DNA of 64,000 nucleotides from Lactiplantibacillus plajomi (GTDB lineage Bacteria; Bacillota; Bacilli; Lactobacillales; Lactobacillaceae), in contig NZ_BJDZ01000002.1 of the NCBI RefSeq assembly GCF_005405405.1, positions 1-64,000 of the forward strand, read 5' to 3'. Positions 16,270 to 24,802 of the stretch are shown here, in pieces; position 1 is the stretch's first letter; each line of letters starts with the position of its first letter. The translations under genes and the position numbers were made by a program. Under the pieces are notes generated by a model. It was not told where the DNA came from. It ran no database searches and saw nothing but the letters and a program-made list of their open reading frames with translations.

Positions 16270-17128
16270 TAACAGCGCCCCCTTCTAATTGGCGGACTTC
16301 CAGTGACCGTAAATAATGGTAACTACGCAACATGTTGCCGCAAGTCGCATCGCGTTCATCGGGAACCTCATAAATCATCGTCGCCCGCGGGTTCAATACC
16401 GGTAAGACCCGCTGCCAATCGATCAATCCCTGCCCCAACGGTAAACTATCGTGCCGTTGCCCGAGTGAATCCACCAAGTGGTAGTGCTGAATCAACGGGG
16501 CCAAGCGTTTGAGTGCCAGCATTGTTAACGCCATGTCGCCGTGCAAGCCGATAAAGAGGTGGCTCAGGTCACAAACGAGCGGCAGCTGTTGCTGGATGAT
16601 CAACTCATCTAACTGCGGATCACCGTACATAAAACTCGGCGTCACCCCGTTCTCAAACATGACGTGCCCGTTTGCTTGGTGCATTAACTGGGTCAACCGT
16701 TGCAAAACGGTCGCCCGGGCCGCCGCTAGCGATGGCATCTGCTTAATTAACGTCTCGCCGCCGTAGCCCCCGTGCACCAAAATTTTAACGTCCAATTCTT
16801 GGGCTAGATCCAATAACTGATCCGTCGAGGCGTGCAAAAATTCCGCCGCTTGTGGTTGTAATTCCGGGTCTAATAACGGGTCCAGGTGGTAGCCAGCGTA
16901 CTTCATCGGGTGGTGAATAATAATCTTTGCCGTGCTATTTTCCTGCACAAACCGCACCGCGGCCTTTAACGTTTTAAACGCAGCTGGTTGAAAATCAGCC
17001 GCAGCCGTGTAAAACTCAAAGACTTGTGGCCGGTATTGCAGCCGGTCGGCTAATTGTTCCGGATTCGCGGCCGCCTTCAACCCCAACTGGACTTTACCAG
17101 GTCGGGCCGGTAGCTTAAACTTTGCCAT
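16262..17128 (-). CDS. sugar phosphate isomerase/epimerase-like TIM-barrel protein
   Basis: 288 residues from the ATG at 17128 (AAGGA 8 nt upstream). Xylose-isomerase-like TIM-barrel fold: KIIIHHPMKYAGYH, DVKILVHGGYGGET, HVMFENGVTPSF, PLVCDLSHLFIGLHG, HYHLVDSLGQRHDSLPLG and a final MIYEVPDERDA. His/Glu/Asp residues at the strand ends could bind a metal as in the family (endonuclease IV-like isomerases). The substrate is unknown. Translationally coupled to the DsrE gene. Confidence 0.82.
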   Translation of the reverse strand: MAKFKLPARPGKVQLGLKAAANPEQLADRLQYRPQVFEFYTAAADFQPAAFKTLKAAVRFVQENSTAKIIIHHPMKYAGYHLDPLLDPELQPQAAEFLHASTDQLLDLAQELDVKILVHGGYGGETLIKQMPSLAAARATVLQRLTQLMHQANGHVMFENGVTPSFMYGDPQLDELIIQQQLPLVCDLSHLFIGLHGDMALTMLALKRLAPLIQHYHLVDSLGQRHDSLPLGQGLIDWQRVLPVLNPRATMIYEVPDERDATCGNMLRSYHYLRSLEVRQLEGGAVND

Positions 17129-17236
17129 GTCATCCATCCTTCCTCACCGGTTCTAACCAAAAAAGGTTCAGAACCGAAGTTCCAAACCTAGTATAACGCA
17201 GTCATTAATCAACCGCCGTTAATTAATAAAGCGGAC

Positions 17237-18262
17237 TTAGTTGACCGTTTCGCCCTCGTCGGACTTGGTCGAGTCACGCCGCACAATCCCGTAAGGCAAA
17301 ATAACGGCCTTTTCATCTAATTCCTTGTCGTTCATTAACTTCGTCAACATCCGCATGGCCACCGCACCAATATCGTAAAGTGGTTGGGTAATCGACGTGA
17401 TCGCTGGCCGGGTAATTTGGGTCACGATGGTGTTATTACTCGTCACAACTTCCAGGTCATTCGGCACATTAATGCCGGATTCCATGCTGGCATTGATGAT
17501 ACCGGCAGCCATTTCATCGTCACCAACGAACACGGCCGTCGCACCACTATCCGCAATAACTGGTTGCAACTTCTTACCCGCATCGTAAGAGTAGCCGGCT
17601 TCGTAAACCAAGGCGTCGTCATAAGGGAGCTTAGCCTTATTGAGCGCCCGCTTGTAACCCGCCAAGCGGTATTCGGTATTGATGGACTGTGAAAGAGATC
17701 CGAGGGCTAACGCGATCTTCTTGTGCCCGTGATTAATCAAGTTCGTCACCGCTTCTTCAACGGCGGCCGCGTAGTCGCTGTTGACACTCGGCGTATCCCC
17801 AGCCGGATCAACCGTCCCTGCCAGTACAACCGGTGCCTTAGCTCGCTTGAATTCGGCCCGTAACTTATCGTCAACGTGGTTTCCCATGAAGATAATCCCG
17901 TCGACCTGCTTAGCCATCAACGTGTTTAATACGTTAACTTCCTGTTCACTAGCATCGTCGGAGTTCGTCAGGATAATGTTGTACTTGTACATCATCGCGA
18001 TGTCATCGATCCCACGCGCAAGCGAGGCAAAGTAAATGTTGGTCACGTCCGGAATAATCACCCCGACCGTCGTTGAGCGCTTGCTTGCTAACCCCCGCGC
18101 AACCGCGTTTGGCCGGTAATCTAACCGTTCAATGACGGCCAACACCTTTTTACGAGTGGCCGGTTTCACGTTAGGATTCCCATTTACTACCCGTGAAACG
18201 GTTGCCATTGAAACGGCGGCTTCACGCGCGACGTCATAAATCGTAACTGTCTGTTTTTCCAT
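17237..18262 (-). CDS. ccpA: catabolite control protein A
   Basis: 341 residues from the ATG at 18262. LacI/GalR family: HTH TIYDVAREAAVSMATVSRVV (residues 6-25), hinge helix YRPNAVARGLASKRS and a periplasmic-binding-like core. CcpA with HPr-Ser46-P represses or activates catabolic genes at cre sites. It is transcribed divergently from pepQ, the standard order in lactobacilli, which with the strong cre-like site between them supports CcpA rather than another LacI regulator. Confidence 0.94.
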   Translation of the reverse strand: MEKQTVTIYDVAREAAVSMATVSRVVNGNPNVKPATRKKVLAVIERLDYRPNAVARGLASKRSTTVGVIIPDVTNIYFASLARGIDDIAMMYKYNIILTNSDDASEQEVNVLNTLMAKQVDGIIFMGNHVDDKLRAEFKRAKAPVVLAGTVDPAGDTPSVNSDYAAAVEEAVTNLINHGHKKIALALGSLSQSINTEYRLAGYKRALNKAKLPYDDALVYEAGYSYDAGKKLQPVIADSGATAVFVGDDEMAAGIINASMESGINVPNDLEVVTSNNTIVTQITRPAITSITQPLYDIGAVAMRMLTKLMNDKELDEKAVILPYGIVRRDSTKSDEGETVN

Positions 18263-18297
18263 AGAATATAGCCCTTTCTTACTTGGTATCATTTGTT

Positions 18298-18311
18298 TTC
18301 ATGCGTTTTCA
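18298..18311 (-). promoter_or_regulatory. weak cre-like site in the ccpA leader
   Basis: Minus strand TGAAAACGCATGAA fits the left half of the cre consensus (TGNAANCGNNNNCA) and misses the right half by one base. It is part of a perfect tandem 10-mer (GTTTTCATGC twice, 18295-18314) and lies downstream of the ccpA promoter. Confidence 0.4.
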
Positions 18312-18324
18312 TGCAACATCAACC

Positions 18325-18353
18325 AATATAGCAAAATACCCGTGGTGATGCAA
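18325..18353 (-). promoter_or_regulatory. promoter of ccpA
   Basis: Minus-strand -35 TTGCAT (18348-18353), 17-bp spacer, -10 TATATT (18325-18330). Confidence 0.6.
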
Positions 18354-18367
18354 CTTTAGAATGCTAT

Positions 18368-18381
18368 TGAAATCGCTTTCA
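18368..18381. promoter_or_regulatory. cre site (CcpA operator) between ccpA and pepQ
   Basis: TGAAATCGCTTTCA matches the cre consensus at every fixed position and is nearly palindromic. It lies 15 bp upstream of the ccpA -35 and about 145 bp upstream of pepQ, so it is well placed for CcpA autoregulation. Confidence 0.85.
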
Positions 18382-18527
18382 TGAAAATAATAACCTACTT
18401 ATTTTCAAAAAGCAAGATTTTACATCACTTCCGTCCACTTTTTCACTCGGAATTCACAGCTTTTTATTAGAAAGAGCGCTATACTGGAGTTATAGCACGA
18501 TTTAAATTATTTTGAGGAGTGATTGAA

Positions 18528-19637
18528 GTGGCAGATTACAGCAAACTGCAACAAGTCCGTCAGTGGACGGCCGAGAACCACGTTGACGTCACCTACGTCA
18601 GCAACTTCCATACAATTTCATACCTAACCGGGTTTGAGAGCAACCCGTACGAACGGACGCTCGCCCTGTTGATTTTCGCGGACGCCGAACCCTTCATGTT
18701 CGCACCCGCACTGGAAGTCGAAGCCATCAAGGAAATGGGCTGGCCATACAAGGTCTTTGGTTACTTAGACCACGAAGACCCGTACGCTTTGATTGCCGAC
18801 CACGTGCGTGCAACTTTGACCGACCCCAAGACGTGGGCCGTTGAAGGCGACAACTTAACGATCGACCGGTTCAAAGGGATTCAAAAGCAGTTCCCAGCCG
18901 CTAATTTTGACCACAACTTGTCCCCTTACATTCAAAAATTACGCTTGGTCAAAACGGCCGACGAACTCGAAAAATTAAACGTTGCCGGTGAATGGGCCGA
19001 CTTCGCCTTTGAACACGGGTTTGCCGCCGTTAAGGCCGGCCGGACCGAACAGCAAATTGCCGCCGAACTGCAATACGCCCTGATGCAAAAGGGCATCATG
19101 GAAATGAGTTTCGGTACCCTGGTTCAAGCTGGTGAACACGCAGCTAACCCGCACGGTGCCACCAACGAAACCCAGGTCAAACCAAACGAATTAGTGCTCT
19201 TCGACCTCGGTGTCATGTACAAGGGCTACGCTTCCGACGCGTCGCGGACGATTGCTTACGGCCAACCAACCGCTAAACAAAAAGAAATTTACGACGTTTG
19301 TCTTGAAGCCCAGTTAACGGCACAAGCCGCCGTTAAGCCAGGTATGGCCGCTGAAGACGTCGACAAGCTTGCGCGCGACGTTATCACCAAGGCTGGTTAC
19401 GGCGAATACTTCATTCACCGCCTCGGGCACGGGATCGGTCAGACCGACCACGAATTTCCATCAATCATGGCGGGCAACCACATGCCGTTAGTTGAAGGGA
19501 TGTGCTTCTCCATTGAACCTGGGATTTACATTCCGGGCGTTGCCGGTGTCCGGATTGAAGACTGTGGGGTCGTTACTAAGGAAGGTTTCAAGCCATTCAC
19601 CCACCTTTCAAAAGACTTAAAGATTTTAGACTTATAA
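18528..19637 (+). CDS. pepQ: Xaa-Pro dipeptidase
   Basis: 369 residues from the GTG at 18528, with GAGGAG 8 nt upstream; the GTG at 18519 overlaps that ribosome binding site. M24 metallopeptidase with all five metal ligands: the Asp residues of LVLFDLGVMYKGYASDASRT, the His of HRLGHGIG, the Glu of SIEPGIY and the Glu of VRIEDCGVV. It cleaves X-Pro dipeptides in the cytoplasm in casein or peptide use. Divergent from ccpA, with a terminator after it. An inverted repeat GCTATA...TATAGC (18478-18496) overlaps the probable -10 (TATACT, 18480-18485). Confidence 0.95.
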   Translation: MADYSKLQQVRQWTAENHVDVTYVSNFHTISYLTGFESNPYERTLALLIFADAEPFMFAPALEVEAIKEMGWPYKVFGYLDHEDPYALIADHVRATLTDPKTWAVEGDNLTIDRFKGIQKQFPAANFDHNLSPYIQKLRLVKTADELEKLNVAGEWADFAFEHGFAAVKAGRTEQQIAAELQYALMQKGIMEMSFGTLVQAGEHAANPHGATNETQVKPNELVLFDLGVMYKGYASDASRTIAYGQPTAKQKEIYDVCLEAQLTAQAAVKPGMAAEDVDKLARDVITKAGYGEYFIHRLGHGIGQTDHEFPSIMAGNHMPLVEGMCFSIEPGIYIPGVAGVRIEDCGVVTKEGFKPFTHLSKDLKILDL

Positions 19638-19644
19638 ACCAATT

Positions 19645-19686
19645 AAAAACGAGCGACCAGACAAATTAAGCTGGTCGCTCGTTTTT
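19645..19686. terminator. bidirectional terminator between pepQ and the YtxH gene
   Basis: Perfect 16-bp stem (19645-19660 with 19671-19686) including A- and T-runs, 10-nt loop. Confidence 0.95.
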
Positions 19687-19695
19687 TAATCGTCG

Positions 19696-20202
19696 TTATT
19701 TTTGATCATCGGTGGCTGAATCTGAATCGGCCGCTGCATCACTATCGGCATCATTAGTGGCTGCCACTGAATCAGCTGGCGCGCTTTCACTGCTTACCGC
19801 GTCATCAAATGCCGCTGACCCGTCAATCACGATGTCATCACCGTTATCGTCATCCGCATCGGCTTCGACCTTTTCAAGTTCGGAGCGTAAACTATCAGTG
19901 GCTTGATCGAGGCTAGCACCGAAGTTGTCGCCGTCGCTGTCCTTGTCCGCACGGTACTGATCCGCAAAGTCAGCAACTTTTTCCTTTGCATCTTCGAACT
20001 GCTGACTGGCTTCGACTTTAAAATCTTCCGCCGCGTCATTGGCGTAAAAAGCGTAATCAATCGCGCGGTCCTTGAAGTTTGCTAACCCGCGTTGGGCCCG
20101 CTCCTTCAGTTCCGCTTTCTTTTGATCATCCATCTTCACGAAGGCGGTTGCGATGGCCGCGCTACCCACGGCTAAACCAAATAAGAATCCCTTTTTTGAC
20201 AT
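19696..20202 (-). CDS. YtxH domain-containing protein with acidic tail
   Basis: 168 residues. An N-terminal hydrophobic segment with the YtxH pattern (KKGFLFGLAVGSAAIATAF) is followed by a charged helical stretch (residues ~25-90) and a low-complexity tail rich in Asp, Ala and Ser. Probably membrane-attached with the body on one face of the membrane. YtxH proteins are linked to stress but have no defined activity. It lies 2 nt downstream of the DUF948 gene, with GAGGAG before the ATG. Confidence 0.87.
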   Translation of the reverse strand: MSKKGFLFGLAVGSAAIATAFVKMDDQKKAELKERAQRGLANFKDRAIDYAFYANDAAEDFKVEASQQFEDAKEKVADFADQYRADKDSDGDNFGASLDQATDSLRSELEKVEADADDDNGDDIVIDGSAAFDDAVSSESAPADSVAATNDADSDAAADSDSATDDQK

Positions 20203-20204
20203 AA

Positions 20205-20621
20205 TTAAGACTCCTCACTATTATTTTTTGAACGCCGGTTCCGGTAGACATCGAAGGCGGCTTTACCGACCTTGCTGGCGCTGGAGAACTTGTGCCGTTT
20301 TTCGTTGGACTTACCAATTTTCTCCGTCAGGTCACGGGTCGCCGCGTTAAGGTCCGAAACGCTCTGACCCAAGTCACCCATTGCCTGAAAGGCTGGATCA
20401 ATCGTGGCCACCTTACCATTGACGTCCTTCAACAATTCGTTGGCGTTCGCCATAATTTTTTCGGTCTGGTGCGACAGGGCGTCCACGTCATCCGTGATGG
20501 TACCTAGGCTCCGATTGACTTCCCCCATGGTCTTGGTAATCCGAATCAGGAATATCCCAATAAAGATTACTAACAATAAAAACGCAATGGCGGCAATAAT
20601 GCCCGCAATGTGTGTAATCAT
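20205..20621 (-). CDS. DUF948 domain-containing protein
   Basis: 138 residues from the ATG at 20621 (AGGAGG 9 nt upstream). One N-terminal membrane segment (IAGIIAAIAFLLLVIFIGIF), then a coiled-coil-like heptad region (residues ~30-110) and a basic C terminus. DUF948 resembles a short methyl-accepting-like coiled coil; the function is unknown. In Firmicutes it is regularly next to a YtxH gene, as here, suggesting a shared envelope role. Confidence 0.88.
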   Translation of the reverse strand: MITHIAGIIAAIAFLLLVIFIGIFLIRITKTMGEVNRSLGTITDDVDALSHQTEKIMANANELLKDVNGKVATIDPAFQAMGDLGQSVSDLNAATRDLTEKIGKSNEKRHKFSSASKVGKAAFDVYRNRRSKNNSEES

Positions 20622-20659
20622 GTGCAAATTCCTCCTTCAACTGCCCTTACATTAGAACT

Positions 20660-20688
20660 AGCATAGCATTGTCTTAAATATTCTTCAA
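20660..20688 (-). promoter_or_regulatory. promoter of the DUF948-YtxH operon
   Basis: Minus-strand -35 TTGAAG (20683-20688), 17-bp spacer, -10 TATGCT (20660-20665). Confidence 0.65.
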
Positions 20689-20747
20689 TCAAAAAAGTGC
20701 TTACAACCTCGTGCGGGTAGTCTTTTGCAGAAAACTCAGCCCGGTGC

Positions 20748-20776
20748 TTGGTTGAACCCAAAAAGTCTGCTAAACT
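20748..20776 (+). promoter_or_regulatory. promoter of the MscS-family channel gene
   Basis: -35 TTGGTT (20748-20753), 17-bp spacer, -10 TAAACT (20771-20776), 34 nt before the ATG. Confidence 0.5.
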
Positions 20777-20809
20777 AGTGAACAGACATTTTAATTTGAA
20801 GGTGAAGTC

Positions 20810-21697
20810 ATGTTTGCGCCCTATTTACTCGCCGTGGACACCCCGACCAAGCAAGTTTCGGTCTGGGTTAAGCTGGCCAAAAAAATCGATTGGCAACAAA
20901 TTATCATCAACATTGGTGGTAAGGTCATCGAAATTGTACTCTTTATTTTACTGTTTTGGATCATCGACCGTCTCGGCAAACGCCTGATCCATCACATTTT
21001 CATCTCTAACGCGAAAACGAGCGATACGGCTAATAACCGGATCTCCACGATTTACACGTTAACGCTGAACATTTACCACTACATCATCATGTTCTTCGGG
21101 ATCTACGCCGTTTTATCCGTCCTCGGTGTGCCGGTCGGAACCCTGATCGCCTCCGCCGGGATTTTCAGTGTGGCGTTAGGACTAGGTGCCCAGGGCTTCG
21201 TTAGTGACATCGTCACCGGCTTCTTTATTCTACTAGAAGACCAGATCGACGTTGGCGACTACGTTAAAATCGAAGCGGTCGAGGGAACCGTTTCCGCCAT
21301 CGGGCTCCGGACGACCCAGGTAACCAGTCCGGACGGGACCTTGAACTTCATTCCCAACCGCCGAATCCTAATTATTAGCAACCAGTCGCGTAACGACATG
21401 CGGGTGCTGATCGACTTACCAATTCTGACGGCCACCCCGGTCAGTCAGCTTACCTCGGTTATCGACACGACCAACGTCAAGCTGGTCAAACAGTACCCGG
21501 ATATTATCGGTGAGCCCGATATTCAGGGCGTCACCACCCAGGCTGACGGCACGTTAGTCTTTCGCGTCCAATTCTACGTTAAAAACGGGATGCAGTTTGC
21601 GATCCAACGCGACTTTTTAGCCGCCTACCTTGACGCAGCGAAGGCCGCCGGAATCACGTTGCCCTCACCAAGGGTGCCGTTAAGTCCAGTGAAATAG
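20810..21697 (+). CDS. small-conductance mechanosensitive channel (MscS family)
   Basis: 295 residues. Three hydrophobic segments: ~41-60, ~85-110 and the pore helix ~112-140 with the Gly/Ala-rich pattern GTLIASAGIFSVALGLGAQG. The MscS beta domain follows, with DIVTGFFILLEDQIDVGDYV, GTVSAIGLRTTQV and FIPNRRILIISNQS. It releases solutes on hypo-osmotic shock. GAAGGTGAAGTC precedes the ATG. Single gene with terminator. Confidence 0.93.
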   Translation: MFAPYLLAVDTPTKQVSVWVKLAKKIDWQQIIINIGGKVIEIVLFILLFWIIDRLGKRLIHHIFISNAKTSDTANNRISTIYTLTLNIYHYIIMFFGIYAVLSVLGVPVGTLIASAGIFSVALGLGAQGFVSDIVTGFFILLEDQIDVGDYVKIEAVEGTVSAIGLRTTQVTSPDGTLNFIPNRRILIISNQSRNDMRVLIDLPILTATPVSQLTSVIDTTNVKLVKQYPDIIGEPDIQGVTTQADGTLVFRVQFYVKNGMQFAIQRDFLAAYLDAAKAAGITLPSPRVPLSPVK

Positions 21698-21699
21698 TC

Positions 21700-21735
21700 A
21701 AAGGGAGCCGTGACATGGTCACCGCTCCCTTTTTC
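21700..21735 (+). terminator. terminator after the MscS-family gene
   Basis: GGGAGC...GCTCCC stem extended inwards by GTGAC/GTCAC with one mismatch, followed by five T. Confidence 0.85.
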
Positions 21736-21742
21736 GCAAAAT

Positions 21743-21806
21743 AATAATTAAAACGGATCCCAAAAGTCAGCTCACTCAGCGACTCGTGGGATCCGTTTTA
21801 ATTATT
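21743..21806 (-). terminator. long-stem terminator overlapping the dapL stop codon
   Basis: Perfect 20-bp arms (21743-21762 and 21787-21806) with a 24-nt loop that can itself fold (AGTC/GACT). The distal part on the minus strand is U-rich. The arm starts inside the last codons of dapL. Confidence 0.75.
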
Positions 21807-22956
21807 GTTGTAAGTCATTTCGGTGGGTCAAGTAGCCGGTCATCGCATCAACGGCGCGCATAATGGCAGCCGTGTGCGGGACCATGTGCTCCGAGTGCAG
21901 TGAATACGGGCTATCCACACCTAACCAGAACATCGTGCCCGGAATTTGGTGGATCAGGTAACCAAAGTCTTCACCGGTCATGGCCGGTTCGGTTTCAATA
22001 AAGTTGACCTGCTGATTGGCCTGCATGTACTGCATGAAGTCGGCCGTAATCGCATCGTTATTTTCAACCGGGTAGTAACCGCCCTGGTTGAGTTTCAAAT
22101 CAACGTGGCAATCGTAAGCCAGCGCTACCCCTTCGGTGATCGTCCGCACCCGTTGTTGGATGTGTTCGTTCATCTCCTGAGTCAGCGCCCGGATCGTGCC
22201 GTCGATTTGGGCTTCACCAGCAATCACGTTGCCGATCGTGCCGGCGGTAAAGTGACCTAGCGTCACGACCCCACTTTGAATCGGGTCCACGTTACGCGCA
22301 ACGATGGTTTGTAACTGTTGAACCAGTGCCGACCCGGCCACGACCATGTCGTTGGCCTGGTGCGGATAAGCGGCGTGTCCGCTCTTCCCGCTCAGGTGGG
22401 CGTGAATTTCACAAGTCCCCGCAAACAGGGTGCCCATCCGACAGCCAATTGCACCGGTCGGTAGGTTCGGGTTATCGTGAAACGCAAAGATTTCGTCCGG
22501 CATCCAGTCGGCCGTTAACGCGCCGCTTTCGTATAACCGTTTGCCACCCGACGCATTTTCCTCGGCCGGTTGGAACATAAAAATCATATCGGTTACCGGT
22601 TGGTGCTCAGCAAAGTAGCTTAAAATTCCGAGCGCTACCGACATGTGAATATCATGACCACAGGCGTGCATTCGCCCCGGGTGTTTTGACGCAAACGGCA
22701 AGCCAGTCTGTTCAGTCACCGGTAAGCCGTCGATGTCGGTCCGATAACCGATCCGGTAACCGTGCTTTTGACCACTAACTTTGACTAAGATTGCGGTATC
22801 CAACGTCGGCACCGTTTTAATCGTCAAGTAATCCTGCGGCATGGCCCGGATAATTGACAACAAGTAAGCCTGCGTTTCGTGTTCTTCTAATCCTAGTTCG
22901 GGAATCTGGTGGAGATGTCGATAAATCGGAATTAAATCGGTTTCCCGTAATGCCAT
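21802..22956 (-). CDS. dapL: N-acetyldiaminopimelate deacetylase
   Basis: 384 residues. M20D amidohydrolase: LHQIPELGLEEHETQ at the N terminus, YRTDIDGLPVTE, HACGHDIHMS (metal and catalytic region), FQPAEENASGGK and MTGEDFGYL. It removes acetyl from N-acetyl-LL-diaminopimelate in the acetylase branch of lysine and meso-DAP synthesis. The partner acetyltransferase dapH lies 18 nt upstream, which separates it from generic M20 amidohydrolases. GGGGGG precedes the ATG. Confidence 0.92.
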   Translation of the reverse strand: MALRETDLIPIYRHLHQIPELGLEEHETQAYLLSIIRAMPQDYLTIKTVPTLDTAILVKVSGQKHGYRIGYRTDIDGLPVTEQTGLPFASKHPGRMHACGHDIHMSVALGILSYFAEHQPVTDMIFMFQPAEENASGGKRLYESGALTADWMPDEIFAFHDNPNLPTGAIGCRMGTLFAGTCEIHAHLSGKSGHAAYPHQANDMVVAGSALVQQLQTIVARNVDPIQSGVVTLGHFTAGTIGNVIAGEAQIDGTIRALTQEMNEHIQQRVRTITEGVALAYDCHVDLKLNQGGYYPVENNDAITADFMQYMQANQQVNFIETEPAMTGEDFGYLIHQIPGTMFWLGVDSPYSLHSEHMVPHTAAIMRAVDAMTGYLTHRNDLQQ

Positions 22957-22974
22957 TATTTATCCCCCCAACTT

Positions 22975-23685
22975 TTAAAGGTGCCGCAATTCGCTCATTA
23001 ATTCGGTCTTGCTCTTGGTCTTATCGTCAATATCCTTGAGCTTGCGTGCCGGAACGCCACCAACAACGGTGTTAGGGGCTACGTCACTGATAACCACGGC
23101 GCCAGCAGCAATTACCGCGCCCTTACCAACGTGAACGCCTTCCAAAACGGAGCAGTTCGCACCAATCAGCACGTCATCGTCAATTTGTACCGGCTTAGCC
23201 GAAGGTGGTTCTACCACACCGGCTAACACGGTGCCGGCACCAATGTGACAATTTTTACCAACAATCGCACGACCACCAAGGATGGCGCCCATATCGATCA
23301 TTGAGCCTTCACCAATTTCGGCCCCGATATTAATCACGGCCCCCATCATGACAACGGCGTTATCCCCGATTAAGACTTGGTCGCGAATAATCGCACCGGG
23401 TTCGATCCGGGCGTTATACTGCTTTAAATCGGCCATTGGAACCGCTGAATTGCGCGCTTGGTTTTCTAATTGGTAATCTTCAATCAAGCTGGCGTTCGCC
23501 TTTAAGAAAGGTTCAACGTCGGCCCAGTCGCCGAAAAGGACCCCAGCGTTACCGCTGAAAAAGGTCTTGATACCAGCTGGAACGTCCAGTTGGTCTAACT
23601 GCCCCTTGACGTAAACTTTAACGGGCGTTGTTTTCTTCGCACTGCCAATGTAATTAATAATTGCTTGTGCATCTAATTTTGCCAT
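22975..23685 (-). CDS. dapH: tetrahydrodipicolinate N-acetyltransferase
   Basis: 236 residues from the ATG at 23685 (GGAGGG upstream). Left-handed beta-helix of hexapeptide repeats from residue ~90: [56 protein letters not shown], then [20 protein letters not shown]. It transfers acetyl from acetyl-CoA to tetrahydrodipicolinate, feeding meso-DAP for the cell wall and lysine. Operon order cbpB, dapH, dapL. Confidence 0.94.
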   Translation of the reverse strand: MAKLDAQAIINYIGSAKKTTPVKVYVKGQLDQLDVPAGIKTFFSGNAGVLFGDWADVEPFLKANASLIEDYQLENQARNSAVPMADLKQYNARIEPGAIIRDQVLIGDNAVVMMGAVINIGAEIGEGSMIDMGAILGGRAIVGKNCHIGAGTVLAGVVEPPSAKPVQIDDDVLIGANCSVLEGVHVGKGAVIAAGAVVISDVAPNTVVGGVPARKLKDIDDKTKSKTELMSELRHL

Positions 23686-23704
23686 TGGAGACCCTCCATT
23701 ATTG

Positions 23705-24196
23705 TCATTTTGGTTTTTCGTTAGTTGAAAAATCCTTTTCAATCATATCATACTGTTTCCCAATTTCATGGGTCAAAAAGTTAAAACTCTTCATGTATTC
23801 CCGGCGCGTCACGATTCCCAGAAACATCCCGTCATCACTAACGACCGGGACGAACGGGTCGTTGATCATCATGTGCAACGTCGCCTCGACGTCGTCCACG
23901 TTCGGCACCGTCTTCACTGCCGTTTCCATCACGTCACTGACGCGCTTTTCCATCAAGACATCCACGTTCAACTGGTCAAACCCCAGCATTTGCTCGGTGA
24001 TCATTGGTAATGAGATCAAGCCCTTAAAATGACCGGCATTATCGAGGACCGGAATTCTTGAGTACTTGATCTTGGTCAGGACGAGAAACGCGTGGTACAG
24101 GTTATTATCCGCTTGCACGTTCGCAACAATGTCGGCCGGAATTAAGTAATGGTTGGCATTGCGCATCAGCATGTCCTTGACTGGTTGAATTAACAT
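23705..24196 (-). CDS. cbpB: c-di-AMP-binding CBS domain protein CbpB
   Basis: 163 residues. Two CBS domains: residues ~18-75 ([41 protein letters not shown]) and ~83-145 ([41 protein letters not shown]). In Listeria and Bacillus this family (CbpB, YkuL/DarB) senses c-di-AMP and, when free, stimulates the (p)ppGpp synthetase Rel. It lies 20 nt upstream of dapH, as Bacillus ykuL lies near its dap genes. ATG with GAGGGG. Confidence 0.88.
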   Translation of the reverse strand: MLIQPVKDMLMRNANHYLIPADIVANVQADNNLYHAFLVLTKIKYSRIPVLDNAGHFKGLISLPMITEQMLGFDQLNVDVLMEKRVSDVMETAVKTVPNVDDVEATLHMMINDPFVPVVSDDGMFLGIVTRREYMKSFNFLTHEIGKQYDMIEKDFSTNEKPK

Positions 24197-24283
24197 CCAG
24201 ACACCCCTCTTTCAGGTTCATACCCTTATTTTACCTGAAAACGCTATTAAGTTAAGCTGTCTGAACGAATTTTTAACAATCTT

Positions 24284-24802
24284 TTATCCGGGAAAGTTAA
24301 AGGCTAGCTCCGGAACTGCGCGGCGCTGGCGGTCGTAATACTGAACGCTAACCCCCTTGGAATCAGTGGTGACGATGGCGTAAGTTCCGCCCAAACGGGT
24401 AAATTCACCGCGGGGTAAACTAATGCTGCCCGGATTTAACACGAGCATCCCGTCGTGACGTTCAACGCCTAACTGGTGGGTATGGCCAAAAAATACTAGC
24501 TGCGCGTTGGCCGCCTTAGCATCCGCTAATAAATACGAGAGGCCCATGTTGACCCCGACTAAGTGGCCGTGCGTCATGTAAACGGGGACCCCGGCAACCG
24601 TTTGGGTCACAACCGCTGGGAACTGATCGTCAAAGTCCATGTTACCGCGAACGACCGCCATCTCGTCAAAAACGGCGTCGTCAGCCGCTAACTCCGAATC
24701 GCCACAGTGAAAGAAGGCGTCGACTTTGCCACGGTAAGCGGCCAATAGCTGAACTAAAATATCCCGGTCCCCGTGACTATCACTGACAACTAAACATTTC
24801 AT
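24284..24802 (-). CDS. YfcE/YsnB-like metallophosphodiesterase
   Basis: 172 residues from the ATG at 24802, which overlaps the rdgB stop (ATGA). Motifs: VVSDSHGD (5-12), FHCGDSEL, VVRGNMDF, VYMTHGHLVG and FFGHTHQLGV are the metallophosphoesterase ligands, with the small-domain arrangement of YfcE/MJ0936. It hydrolyses phosphodiesters; the substrate is unknown. Coupled to rdgB and murI in one operon, as in Bacillus and other lactobacilli. Confidence 0.92.
   Translation of the reverse strand: MKCLVVSDSHGDRDILVQLLAAYRGKVDAFFHCGDSELAADDAVFDEMAVVRGNMDFDDQFPAVVTQTVAGVPVYMTHGHLVGVNMGLSYLLADAKAANAQLVFFGHTHQLGVERHDGMLVLNPGSISLPRGEFTRLGGTYAIVTTDSKGVSVQYYDRQRRAVPELAFNFPG

Noticed and set aside
19712-20085. 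Opposite-strand Ser/Ala-rich ORFs under the YtxH gene
   Set aside because: They mirror the low-complexity acidic tail of the real protein.
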